From contig CAZCTW010000004.1 in NCBI GenBank assembly GCA_964501905.1, positions 62,001 through 126,000 on the forward strand: DNA of 64,000 nt, written 5' to 3'. How positions within the stretch are numbered: the stretch's first letter is position 1; each line of letters begins with the position of its first letter. The position numbers and the translations under genes were made by a program. Origin of the DNA: B69-G16 sp964501905. GTDB lineage: Archaea > Thermoproteota > Thermoprotei > Thermofilales > B69-G16. Of this stretch, positions 8,287 to 17,198 are shown one piece after another. Below the pieces are notes generated by a model. The model had not been told where the DNA came from and searched no databases. It worked only from the letters and a program-made list of their open reading frames with translations.

Positions 8287-8451
8287 AAAAGTTAATGAAC
8301 TACAAATTTTTCTATTTTAAACATGTAATATAAAAAAGGTTTAGAAGATAAAACTCATTCCTTACAAAAAATTAGGCTCGCTATGCTGTAAAAATTCTTA
8401 ACGAAAACACTTATAAAGACCAAGGGATAACAATTATTTAGGGTGATAAAA

Positions 8452-9462
8452 ATGAACAAAATAGAAAATATTGAGAGAAAGAGGTACATAAAATTATTAA
8501 TGAAGGATGAAAAAATACGTAACCTAATAGTGGGATTAGCTAAACAGCTAAACCAGGAAATCATAGCGGATTTAAAAGTTCTAGCAGAGCGCTACCAAAT
8601 ACCATATTCTAAAGCTTGGAGAGTTATAAACTTCCTGCGCTCCACCGGCGTACTAACGCTTAGAGCAGAACCCAACTATCCCGCTCTCGGATTAACGCCC
8701 ACTTTTTACATAGTGGAGGCTCACACAGAAAAATGGATGGAGCAAGCTGATAAAATGCTATACCTGAAGTATGCGGTTGGAGCTTACGGGAAAGGCAGGA
8801 GAGCTATACTATTAGTAGCCGCGCCCAGCGACACTATTAAAAAGCACGTAGAATACATAGAGTCTAAAATTGGCAAGATAGTAGAGTACTACGTTTTTAA
8901 CCATGTCGTCGTTGGAGTACCGAACCTAAACTACTTAACTATAGATAAGGTGCCTTGGGAGGAGATACCACTAATAGTCTACGATAAGGTCAGAAGCAAG
9001 AGAAAATTTGACAAATTAGATATTTCGATTATAGCCAGCTTAGAGAAAGATGCGCCTAAGAAAGTATCCGAAATCTCCGAGGAGCTAAAAGTAAATAGGA
9101 AGACCATAGAATATAGGATGAAGAGCAGGGTAGCCCCGTTAATAGAAGGCTTCCAGCTCAGACTCAACCTTTGGTCTCTCGACATAGCGCCCAAACTTGC
9201 TATTATAGTGAGAGGTGGTGAAGCCAACAGGCTAACCACTATAACTAGCTCCACCTACCCCTCAACAGTCTATGTTGGGAAAAACATAGCGTTCGGAGTA
9301 ATACAATTGCCGTGTAGAGAGAGGATAAACTTCGCACGCTACCTATCCACCATAGGAGAGTGGGAAGAGTATATACTGGAGCCTAATGAGATGAAGCGTA
9401 CACTACCGGTGAACGCCGTTATAGAGCCAGGAAACTGGATGGATGAAGTGAGCAGAGAATAA
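8452..9462 (+). CDS. Double-HTH transcriptional regulator, Lrp/AsnC-like (paralogue 2)
   Basis: The 336-residue protein has the same four-part layout as the 7291 product: first HTH (LAERYQIPYSKAWRVINFLR), AsnC-like segment, second HTH (KVSEISEELKVNRKTIEYRM) and C-terminal alpha/beta segment ending near VNAVIEPGNWM. ATG 8452 follows GGGTGA by five bases, and a TATA-like box CTTATAAAG lies at about 8410-8418, so the gene has its own promoter. The sequences of the two paralogues have clearly diverged while keeping marker motifs such as AEPNYPALGL / AVPNYHVLGL. They may form heteromers or respond to related ligands. Confidence 0.65.
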   Translation: MNKIENIERKRYIKLLMKDEKIRNLIVGLAKQLNQEIIADLKVLAERYQIPYSKAWRVINFLRSTGVLTLRAEPNYPALGLTPTFYIVEAHTEKWMEQADKMLYLKYAVGAYGKGRRAILLVAAPSDTIKKHVEYIESKIGKIVEYYVFNHVVVGVPNLNYLTIDKVPWEEIPLIVYDKVRSKRKFDKLDISIIASLEKDAPKKVSEISEELKVNRKTIEYRMKSRVAPLIEGFQLRLNLWSLDIAPKLAIIVRGGEANRLTTITSSTYPSTVYVGKNIAFGVIQLPCRERINFARYLSTIGEWEEYILEPNEMKRTLPVNAVIEPGNWMDEVSRE

Positions 9463-9477
9463 AGAAAAGAAAAAGTT

Positions 9478-10482
9478 TTATTTCTTACGTTTAATTAATA
9501 GGAACGCGATTACGGCTATTATTACAACAACTACTACGCCGACCAATATTAGAGTCGTGCCGGCGAGCGGTGGTGCCGCTGCTGCCTCCCATATGCCACC
9601 TTTATGCTCAGCGAGCGCCCAGTTTACAATGTTCACGAACAACTTCGCTCCCTGTTGCGGGTATTCTTTCCCGTACCTATCAGGTCTCTTAATTTCAGGC
9701 TTATACATGCCAGTGTAGTGGTCAAAGGGAGCGTCTCCGGTCACTATCACCGCATTCTTCTTATCGGGCATAACCTCTATAGCCATAAGCACAAAACTGC
9801 CTTCATCACCCACACTATAAGCATTGGGGTCCGGCGGGTTGTGATTTACTATTTTGCCTTTCTCGGTAGTCCACATCACCCGGTATACATTCTCAGGCTT
9901 TTCTTTGTCTAAAGCAACCCACTTACCGTTCACATAGGCTACTACGACGCCGGGACCGTGGAAGAGTGCTCTCTCAACACCTGAAACTAAAAACTTTACT
10001 TCATCGTCAGCTTTATCACTTAAACCTAAAACTCTATAGGGCTTCCCGGCGTTGGACTTGGTGTCTTCCACGGCGCAGTACTCTAACCTAAGCACAGAGC
10101 CTACGGCTTGCAGGACCTTGTTAACTGGCTCCTGTCTATTGCTATCATCCCCGTAGTCGCTATCTCCGGCGACCCACAGCACTTTTCCTCCTTCGTCAAA
10201 CCATTTCTTAATAGCGTTCAATTCATCGGCCGTTACTCCGGCGAACGGATCTACGAAGATTACTATCAGCATTGTAGCGTCCTTTATCTTATCATAGGTT
10301 AGATCTTCCGTTATGACTACCCACTTAGCCGGTATATCCTCCATAGCCGCTTTCAGTTGATCGTCTTTTCCCGCCAAACCTTTCATGTAGACGGCTATCG
10401 TCCCTTGAGGGGCGGCGCAGAAAGCGGGAAGCAGGGCAGTCAATAGAACTAGTAGCAGGAGAAGCGCGGCTTCCCTTTTCAT
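9478..10482 (-). CDS. Surface-anchored GATase1-like protein
   Basis: The 334-residue protein has a signal peptide (1-23, KREAALLLLLVLLTALLPAFC) and an extracytoplasmic alpha/beta domain. Its strand-turn pattern (MLIVIFVDPFAGVTADELNA, KKWFDEGGKVLWVAGDSDYG) resembles class I glutamine amidotransferase-like or ThuA-like folds. A Gly/Val-rich transmembrane helix (about 306-330) and a short basic tail (KRKK) complete it. It is therefore probably anchored in the membrane facing outward. No catalytic Cys-His-Glu triad is obvious. It converges on the 8452 regulator (15 bp between stops). Function is unknown. Confidence 0.6.
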   Translation of the reverse strand: MKREAALLLLLVLLTALLPAFCAAPQGTIAVYMKGLAGKDDQLKAAMEDIPAKWVVITEDLTYDKIKDATMLIVIFVDPFAGVTADELNAIKKWFDEGGKVLWVAGDSDYGDDSNRQEPVNKVLQAVGSVLRLEYCAVEDTKSNAGKPYRVLGLSDKADDEVKFLVSGVERALFHGPGVVVAYVNGKWVALDKEKPENVYRVMWTTEKGKIVNHNPPDPNAYSVGDEGSFVLMAIEVMPDKKNAVIVTGDAPFDHYTGMYKPEIKRPDRYGKEYPQQGAKLFVNIVNWALAEHKGGIWEAAAAPPLAGTTLILVGVVVVVIIAVIAFLLIKRKK

Positions 10483-10947
10483 AACTCCACCAAATGAAGA
10501 AGCTCTTACGATTATTTAAGGATAATGTTTAGTAAAATTGTGGTCGCTGGGTCTTATACTTGGGTTATTTTAGCCATTTTGTTTTTTGAGTATTTGGGAT
10601 GGGGGCTTTCTCCTTATTGATGACATAATTAAATAATGATGAATCCTAAGCGATGTTACGGGAATTAGTACTCTACAACTGAAAGCCTCTTTCTTTAGGC
10701 GTGGTCGGAAACTTTCGAATGGATTATGTAGAGGAATATACCCTTTAAACTGGAAATAACCGTAGCAAGTTGTATAGAAGAGTTGATATAAGATGGCACT
10801 CTGAGAGGTATTCCGAATTCTTCAGGCAGGTAAGTAGAGATGTGAGAAATCAGGCTACAACGATGTGATCGCTATGCCGTTATAAGTACCGGCAAATTAT
10901 GCGAAACCATCATATACTCGCGACTATTTCTTTACTTGGGTGGGAGT
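10483..10947. other. Intergenic region with transposon and RNA relics
   Basis: These 465 bases hold no intact gene. Seen: a TnpB-tail-like relic on the minus strand (10565-10612), a weak C/D-box-like pair (ATGATGA at 10636, CTGA at 10679), and a small hairpin (GCCT, eight bases, AGGC, about 10685-10700). A frame at about 10768-10870 reads VDIRWHSERYSEFFRQV, faintly like a ribbon-helix-helix antitoxin, but lacks a start and partner. A TATA-like box (CATATACTC, about 10911-10919) probably drives the gene at 10948. Confidence 0.35.
10565..10612 (-). pseudogene. TnpB C-terminal tail relic
   Basis: On the minus strand this reads KEKAPIPNTQKTKWLK and a stop. It resembles the tail of the TnpB at 28378 (SPKAPDQMQTQ, ending in basic residues) at both nucleotide (GAAAGCCCCC then A-rich) and protein level. 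It also shares TTTGAGTA(C/T)TTGGG (plus strand, 10585-10598) with 27368-27381. The rest of any transposase gene is absent. The match is short, so the call is tentative. Confidence 0.35.
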
Positions 10948-12348
10948 TTGAACAAGAAAGTCGCTTTAGCGCTCGTGATTTTAGTTATAATCGTCGCCGG
11001 TGTGTTCTTCTTCCTGCAACCCCTAAAACCCGCAGAGGAGGGCATAGTTTTAAAAGTAATAACTAGACACGGAGCCGATATCCAAGAGATAACAGAACAG
11101 AACTTCTTGAAAAGTGAAGTAGCCAAAAAATACAATATAAAGGATATAGTATGGCTACCTGTAGGTCCGCACCTGTGGATTGACACCATAAAGAGGAGCG
11201 GAGACGTAGACGTGGGATGGGGCGGCGGCCCAGTGCTTTTCGACGTATTGCTGGAAAATCAGCTATTAGCTCCTCTAGAAGGCCACGAAGAATTGGAAGC
11301 CGTGATGAAGGATATACCCGACGAGATAAGCGGAGTCCCTATGAAGAGGAAGGGAGCTGACGGAAAAGTGTATTGGGTTGCAGCCGCTATAGCCTCCTTC
11401 GGCTTCACTATAAATAAAAACTACCTAGACGAGAGGGGTCTTCCAGAACCAGACGAGTGGATCGACTTAGGAGATCCCGTATATGCTAAAACTCTACCTT
11501 CTCCGAGCGTAGCCGTGGCAGACGCCACTAAATCAACCTCCAACACCAGAATGTACGAGATCATACTGCAGAAGTACGGGTGGGTCGAAGGGTGGAAGCT
11601 CGTAACCCGGATAGCCGCCAACAGCAGGATATACGATCAATCCGGCTTAGTGAGAGAGGCCGTGGTTAGAGGAGACGTAGGAGTGGGAATAACGATAGAC
11701 TTTTACGGATATACTTCACAGCTAGAAGCTCCGGGCATAGCTAAGTACGTACTGCCAAAGGACGGAACACTAGTGAATGGAGACCCGATAGCCTTATTGG
11801 TAACGGCTAAGCACCCTGAGGCAGCGAAAGCGTTTATAGCTTGGATTTTAAGCCCGGAGGGCCAGAAAGTATGGCTTCATCCATCTATCAACAGAATGCC
11901 CATAAACATCAAGGTTTTCGATACCGAAGAAGGTAAGAAGAGAATGGATCTTATGGAAAACTACGAGAAAACTCTAAAAGTTTCGACTATAGAATTTAGC
12001 GATGAATTAGCGTTAAGCTATGAGTACTCGCTTATGTGGTTCTTCCACGCAACTTTGGTCAGGGCCGAGCAACCGCTTAAAGAAGCTTGGATGGCCTTAA
12101 CTAGTAAATACCTAGAGGGAGCTATAGGCGAAGAGGAATTCGAGAAATTGGTGGACGAGCTGGCAAACCCGCACAAGTTAGTATTCGTGGATCCTGAGAC
12201 GGGAGAGGAGGTGACTTTTACCCAGGAGTACGCCCAAAAGGTTAACGATAAGCTTAAAGATCCAGCGCTAAGAGACGCGCTCGTAAGAGCTTGGCGAGAA
12301 GGAGCTGAAAAACGCTACAGGAAAGTTCTCGAAGCGCTCGGTGGGTGA
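10948..12348 (+). CDS. ABC transporter substrate-binding protein, ferric-iron type
   Basis: The 466-residue protein has an N-terminal hydrophobic anchor (KVALALVILVIIVAGVFFFL) and a periplasmic-binding fold typical of the AfuA/FbpA-like group. Seen: VDVGWGGGPVLFDVLLE, the central FGFTINKNYL, GVGITIDFYGY and the closing AKAFIAWILSPEGQKVW. The TTG start at 10948 follows GGTGG by about five bases; TTG at 10936 would be within the leader. It is the first gene of an importer operon (gap of 8 bp to the permease). The ligand is not evident: members of this group bind Fe3+, thiamine, phosphonates or polyamines. The length, about 100 residues more than FbpA, comes partly from a C-terminal helical extension. 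Confidence 0.8.
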   Translation: MNKKVALALVILVIIVAGVFFFLQPLKPAEEGIVLKVITRHGADIQEITEQNFLKSEVAKKYNIKDIVWLPVGPHLWIDTIKRSGDVDVGWGGGPVLFDVLLENQLLAPLEGHEELEAVMKDIPDEISGVPMKRKGADGKVYWVAAAIASFGFTINKNYLDERGLPEPDEWIDLGDPVYAKTLPSPSVAVADATKSTSNTRMYEIILQKYGWVEGWKLVTRIAANSRIYDQSGLVREAVVRGDVGVGITIDFYGYTSQLEAPGIAKYVLPKDGTLVNGDPIALLVTAKHPEAAKAFIAWILSPEGQKVWLHPSINRMPINIKVFDTEEGKKRMDLMENYEKTLKVSTIEFSDELALSYEYSLMWFFHATLVRAEQPLKEAWMALTSKYLEGAIGEEEFEKLVDELANPHKLVFVDPETGEEVTFTQEYAQKVNDKLKDPALRDALVRAWREGAEKRYRKVLEALGG

Positions 12349-12356
12349 GAAAGTAA

Positions 12357-14186
12357 TTGATTTCAAAGAGCAGACTACGGGAGATTAGGAAATCCCTAGA
12401 TCCCTTGATAGCCTTCCAGTATATATTCTCCTATTTTTACCTAATTCTTTTTCTCTTACTACCTATAGCTACCATAATCGAGCAGGCTTTTATACGTGAC
12501 GGAGGCTTTAGCCTGCACTGGTTCCAAAAAGTGTTTAGCGATCCGGATTTCTTCTCGCTAACGCCGAGGGGAGGCATGTTATTTAAACTACATGGAGACA
12601 CCCTGTACATCTGGGGAATAGACCACGGCTACGTATTGAATTCTTTAACTGTAGCAGCTACGGTGACTATCTGCGCGTCTATTATAGGCGTAATAGCAGC
12701 CTTGATAATAGCTAGATACGAGTTTCCGGGCAAGAACCTGTTTAGAATACTCGTGTTAATCCCTATGTTAGCAACTCCCTTCGTAAACGCCTATGTAATA
12801 GGTAAATTCTTCCAACCGAGAGGCGGACTGCTGAACTTTATCCTCTACGACGTGCTACATGTGCTCCCTTGGCGGATCGACGTAAACGGATTAGTTGGGA
12901 TAGCCCTGGCTCAAACCCTAGCTTTTTACCCGATAGTCTACCTGAACGTACTCGCCAGTCTAATGACCATGGACCCAACTATGGAGGAGCAAGCAGAATC
13001 TCTAGGCGCTGGAGGGTTTAAGCTATTCAGGACTATAACCCTGCCCTTATCTATGCCGGGGCTAGCCGCCGGAGCTACAATAGTCTTCATTTTCAGTCTA
13101 GAAGACTTGGGCGCTCCCATAGGGTTTATAGGGTATAGCGGAAACCCCCTAGCTCGTAAAGTTATGTCCGTCTACATCTTCGACGATTTTGCAGCGGCGG
13201 TTACTGGAGCTATATCCCCAATAACCTCCGCGATAGCCGTGATACTGGTGGCCTTCGCCGTAGCGGGGTTCCTAGCCATAAAAAGGTACGTAACCCTCAA
13301 AACCTACGCGACCTTAAGTAAGGGCGGCAGGTGGAAGCCGAGGACCCGAAAAGTGGGGCTTAAAGGGATGCTCCTAATATACCCGTTCTTCGTTTTTCTC
13401 GTCCTATCGGCTTCTATGCCTCAGATAGGAGTTGTCGTGCTAGCCTTGACCGACTGGGCTGTAAGCGGGCTAGCTCCTAAATCGATAACCTTTGAGTACG
13501 TAAGCAGGCTCTTTACAGACCCTAACGTCGTTAGAGCTATTTCGAACAGCCTGATATACTCGGGAATAGCGGTAATATTAGCCGTGATACTAGGGAGCAG
13601 TTCAACTTACGTTATAGCACGCTCTAGGCTTCCCGGAACCGATGTTTTAGACTCTCTGCTAACAATGCCTATAGCCGTGCCGGGCATAGTAGTGGCCGTC
13701 GGCTATTTTCTCTTCTTCACGGGCTTTTTCAGGGGGACTGTTTTAGATCCTCTGATAGATCCGGCGTTGTTGCTGATATTCGCCTACAGCGTAAGGCGAT
13801 TACCCTTTACAGCCCGTAGCGTATTCGCGGGCTTACAGGGAGTTCACGAGAGCTTGGAAGAAGTGGCCACGACCTTAGGCGCCACCAGATTTAGGAGCTT
13901 TTTCGATATAGTCGTACCCCTCATAGCTGCCAACATTATGGGTGGAGGAATATTAACTTTCGTGTATAGCATGTCGGAAGTGAGCACCAGCGTAACCCTT
14001 GGAGCTTTAAGAGAGGATAGAGGTCCTATAACCTTCTACATAAGCCAGGTGATCTACGGCACGGCCGCCGTGGGAACCGTGAGTATAGCCGCCGCGCTTT
14101 GTCTTCTCCTGATAACTGTTCAAGTGGTGGCTTTGGCGATATCAAACTATATTTTAAAGCAACGCGTAGCGTTCTTAGGCATATAG
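12357..14186 (+). CDS. ABC transporter permease, fused FbpB type
   Basis: The 609-residue protein consists of two fused inner-membrane permease halves with about twelve transmembrane helices. Each half has the EAA loop for ATPase contact (MEEQAESLGAGGFKLFRTIT at about 205, and LEEVATTLGATRFRSFFDI at about 500). Fusion of two halves is usual for ferric-iron (FbpB) and related importers. The TTG start follows GGTGAG by seven bases, and the upstream substrate-binding gene ends 8 bp before. The ATPase gene starts 8 bp after its stop, so the three genes form one operon. Confidence 0.9.
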   Translation: MISKSRLREIRKSLDPLIAFQYIFSYFYLILFLLLPIATIIEQAFIRDGGFSLHWFQKVFSDPDFFSLTPRGGMLFKLHGDTLYIWGIDHGYVLNSLTVAATVTICASIIGVIAALIIARYEFPGKNLFRILVLIPMLATPFVNAYVIGKFFQPRGGLLNFILYDVLHVLPWRIDVNGLVGIALAQTLAFYPIVYLNVLASLMTMDPTMEEQAESLGAGGFKLFRTITLPLSMPGLAAGATIVFIFSLEDLGAPIGFIGYSGNPLARKVMSVYIFDDFAAAVTGAISPITSAIAVILVAFAVAGFLAIKRYVTLKTYATLSKGGRWKPRTRKVGLKGMLLIYPFFVFLVLSASMPQIGVVVLALTDWAVSGLAPKSITFEYVSRLFTDPNVVRAISNSLIYSGIAVILAVILGSSSTYVIARSRLPGTDVLDSLLTMPIAVPGIVVAVGYFLFFTGFFRGTVLDPLIDPALLLIFAYSVRRLPFTARSVFAGLQGVHESLEEVATTLGATRFRSFFDIVVPLIAANIMGGGILTFVYSMSEVSTSVTLGALREDRGPITFYISQVIYGTAAVGTVSIAAALCLLLITVQVVALAISNYILKQRVAFLGI

Positions 14187-14194
14187 GTGGGATC

Positions 14195-15247
14195 ATGGTT
14201 AAAGTATCCCTGCGAAATATTACAAAAAGGTTTGGAGAAGTAGTGGCCGCCGACCATATAACGCTGGATATTCAAGACGGAGAGTTCTTCACTTTCTTAG
14301 GTCCTTCGGGTTGCGGCAAAACCACCACTTTAAGAATTATAGCCGGGCTTGAAGTGCCTGACGAAGGTAGAGTACTTTTCGACGACATAGACGTGACCGA
14401 TTGGCCTCCCCATAAGCGCGGCGTTGGAATGGTGTTTCAGAATTACGCTCTTTGGCCTCACATGAGCGTATTTGACAATATTGCCTATGGATTAAAGATA
14501 AGGAAGATTCCTCAGCCCGAAATAAAAAACAGAGTGAAAGAAGTGCTTGAATTAGTAAGGCTCGAGGGGTTAGAGAACAGATATCCGCACCAGCTCAGCG
14601 GAGGGCAGCAACAGCGGGTAGCTCTGGCTAGGGCACTAGTAGTTGAGCCTAAGTTGCTGCTCTTAGATGAGCCTCTCAGCAACTTAGACGCTAAGCTCAG
14701 GATAGAAATGAGAGAGGAATTAAAAGAACTTCAGAGAAGACTCGGCATAACGACTATCTACGTAACTCATGATCAAGAGGAGGCTATGGTTCTATCGGAC
14801 AGGATAGCTATAATGAATAATGGCAGAGTAGAGCAGGTGGGGACGCCCCAGGAAGTTTATAGAAGACCGAAAAACTTATTCGTCGCCACATTCATCGGCC
14901 GTAGTTCTGTTCTAGAAGGCGTAGTCACGGCTGTAGGAGATTTTGTAGAGGTAAAAGTTGGCGAACTCGAGATGAAAGGTCTAACTACGGAGAAGATAAA
15001 CGTAGGGGATAAGGTCTACCTCGTCTTAAGGCCTCACGATTTTATGATTAGGAAAGAAGAGGAGGAAGTAAACGAGCTCGAGGGAGTTGTTGAATGGATG
15101 GCTTTTATCGGCGGTCGTCTAGAAACTAGGATAGGGCTAGACGGGGGCAAGGTCTTAATTAGCCTAGACGAGGAGGTTGACATTAGCCTAGGCGGGAGGC
15201 TTCGGGTTTTTATACCTTGGCGTAACGTCATAGTTTTGAAGGCTTAA
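14195..15247 (+). CDS. ABC transporter ATPase, FbpC/PotA type
   Basis: The 350-residue ATPase shows Walker A GPSGCGKTTT, Q-loop GMVFQNYALWPH, signature LSGGQQQRVALARAL, Walker B LLLLDEPLSNLD and the H-loop VTHDQEEAM. A C-terminal TOBE-like regulatory domain follows (RSSVLEGVVTAVGDFVEV). It powers the importer formed with the 12357 permease. The ATG at 14195 follows AGGTGG by four bases; the frame is open upstream, but only inside the permease gene. Family alone does not separate iron from spermidine, thiamine or phosphonate transport. Confidence 0.92.
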   Translation: MVKVSLRNITKRFGEVVAADHITLDIQDGEFFTFLGPSGCGKTTTLRIIAGLEVPDEGRVLFDDIDVTDWPPHKRGVGMVFQNYALWPHMSVFDNIAYGLKIRKIPQPEIKNRVKEVLELVRLEGLENRYPHQLSGGQQQRVALARALVVEPKLLLLDEPLSNLDAKLRIEMREELKELQRRLGITTIYVTHDQEEAMVLSDRIAIMNNGRVEQVGTPQEVYRRPKNLFVATFIGRSSVLEGVVTAVGDFVEVKVGELEMKGLTTEKINVGDKVYLVLRPHDFMIRKEEEEVNELEGVVEWMAFIGGRLETRIGLDGGKVLISLDEEVDISLGGRLRVFIPWRNVIVLKA

Positions 15248-15297
15248 ATTAGACGATACTTATTATATCTTTTTTGACTACTATTTCATGTGATATC

Positions 15298-17157
15298 ATG
15301 GGTAGAAAAAGAAGCTTGGCCTACCTCTTCTTCTTGATAATTCTACTAGCTTCTATCGGATACTCGGTCCCAAAGGTAAAGTTGTGGAACGTAAGAGAAA
15401 TCGTGGAGTACCCACTGCCTTCGCTACCCGAAATAGTTGTCTGGAGCGGAAATCTGCTGATAAAGGTAAACGCCTCCGAGTCGGCTAGGAATTGGGAGGC
15501 TTGGCTAGTTAGCGAACACGGCTCTTACGAGCTAGAGCTCGTATCGTCTAGTTACGAGGAAGGGCTCTGGAACCTATACTTTAAAGTTCCCACGGGTATA
15601 CCTCCAATCCTATATGACTTAAAAATAAGGTTTTATGATGGAGAACAAAAAGAACACCTACAACCTAGAAGCATATCTGTTCTAAAAGAGTGGCCTGATG
15701 AACTTGAAATAGCGCACATAACTGATATACATCTTCCAGGAGGAGCTCAGGTATACGCCCAGTGCATATACGAGCTTAATCTAATCAGACCTCACTTAGT
15801 CATAGCTACGGGGGACATAGTAGACGTAGACACTATAAAAAGCGCTTGGCAGTACTACTTCTTCCTTTCAGAATACTGGAAAGCCCCCATATACCTCGTT
15901 CCGGGAAATCATGACCACGCAGGAGACGACGCCGTCAACTTCCAGAAGTTCGCCGCCCCCCTATACTGGTATACGCGCATAGGCCCTTATCTAATAGTAG
16001 CTTTAGACACGGCCTCCGATGGTTACGTAACGAAAGAACAACTGGAGTGGGCCGATAAAATCTTCTCAGAAAACCCGGATGCAGTCAAAATATTGGCCTT
16101 TCATCATCCCATATTTAACTATCCGGGCGGGGAAGTAGAGGTCAATTTGAACAACGTTTCATCGGTCAAGGACAAAATGTACTCGAGTTGGGCCGAACGC
16201 CTAGAAGAAGCCGCCATATTGCTGAATTTAATCGCAAAACACGATGTCAGGCTAATCCTCTCAGGTCACATTCACGCGGATACCGTAGCTGTAATGAACG
16301 GACGCTACTACTTCTTTGTTAAAGAGCCGAGCGGAGGTAGCGTACGAGAAGGATCACATTACCAATCCTATAGAATACTCTGCATGACGAAAGATGGGGA
16401 GATAGAAGCTATAATGCATGAAGGAAAAGACTTATTCGAATATCCCAACAGTCTTCCAGTAGGCAATTTAATCTACTATTACACTCCTGTAAACGACGGC
16501 TCTTCAAGTGCTGTTTCTCTAAGGGTGGATAACGGTCTAAACGCCGATATACCTATAGTAGCCGAATTTAAGGTTAAAGCCGGAGAGGAATATAGGATCT
16601 ACGGGGTAGAAAACGTTGAGACGGAGTTCTACGAAGTTGAAGGCGGGATTCTCTACTTCATCAAAACGACTATTCCGGCAGGAGAGAAGTTAAAAATCAC
16701 CCTAGCCGCCGTCGATGACAAATCTCCACCAAAAATCGAAAGCATAGAATTAAAAAAGGATTCAAAGCAGGTAACCATTAAAACTTCCGACGTTGGATGG
16801 GGAGTAGCGGACGTAATCGTCGAGGTATCTGTAAACGGCAGTGAGTGGAGAAAGGTAGAAGCTAAACCATTAATTTTAGTTGACAAAGACAAGGGGATTA
16901 TAGACACATACGAGGCTCCCATGTTTGTCGTAGACGTGCCCAGCTCTGGCACTATAAAACTTAAAGTAACGGCGGTTGACTTTGCAGGCAACGCCGGAGA
17001 AGAGGTAACTAAAGTTTTCGAGCTTGTAGAAGAGAAGCCTCCTGCTGAAAAACCAGAACAACCCTCTCCACAACCAATCCTAATTCAAATAGTGCTCATA
17101 ATCGTAGTAGTTGCGTTGCTAGCGGCGCTTATAATCTTTAAAAAGAGAAGGTCTTAG
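15298..17157 (+). CDS. Surface-anchored calcineurin-like metallophosphoesterase
   Basis: The 619-residue protein has a signal peptide (RSLAYLFFLIILLASIGYSV) and a beta-rich N-terminal region. Its metallophosphoesterase domain has all metal motifs: AHITDIHLPGG, TGDIVDVD, VPGNHDHAG, FHHPIF and SGHIH. Ig-like or beta domains follow, then a C-terminal transmembrane helix (IQIVLIIVVVALLAALIIF) with a basic tail. It should act outside the cell on phosphate esters, nucleotides or phospholipids. A TATA-like box (CTTATTATATC, about 15258-15268) indicates its own promoter. It directly follows the ABC operon, so uptake of a released product is possible but unproven. ATG 15298 was preferred over TTG 15274. 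Confidence 0.85.
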   Translation: MGRKRSLAYLFFLIILLASIGYSVPKVKLWNVREIVEYPLPSLPEIVVWSGNLLIKVNASESARNWEAWLVSEHGSYELELVSSSYEEGLWNLYFKVPTGIPPILYDLKIRFYDGEQKEHLQPRSISVLKEWPDELEIAHITDIHLPGGAQVYAQCIYELNLIRPHLVIATGDIVDVDTIKSAWQYYFFLSEYWKAPIYLVPGNHDHAGDDAVNFQKFAAPLYWYTRIGPYLIVALDTASDGYVTKEQLEWADKIFSENPDAVKILAFHHPIFNYPGGEVEVNLNNVSSVKDKMYSSWAERLEEAAILLNLIAKHDVRLILSGHIHADTVAVMNGRYYFFVKEPSGGSVREGSHYQSYRILCMTKDGEIEAIMHEGKDLFEYPNSLPVGNLIYYYTPVNDGSSSAVSLRVDNGLNADIPIVAEFKVKAGEEYRIYGVENVETEFYEVEGGILYFIKTTIPAGEKLKITLAAVDDKSPPKIESIELKKDSKQVTIKTSDVGWGVADVIVEVSVNGSEWRKVEAKPLILVDKDKGIIDTYEAPMFVVDVPSSGTIKLKVTAVDFAGNAGEEVTKVFELVEEKPPAEKPEQPSPQPILIQIVLIIVVVALLAALIIFKKRRS

Positions 17158-17198
17158 ACGTCGAAACCCTTAATTACACTTATATTTTTCAAATAGGT

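Noticed and set aside
10636..10682. ATGATGA and CTGA spaced like a C/D-box RNA
   Set aside because: No usable internal D' and C' boxes and no terminal stem; chance is likely in AT-rich DNA.
10768..10870. Frame reading VDIRWHSERYSEFFRQV, possible antitoxin
   Set aside because: No start codon, no toxin partner and only a faint ribbon-helix-helix pattern.
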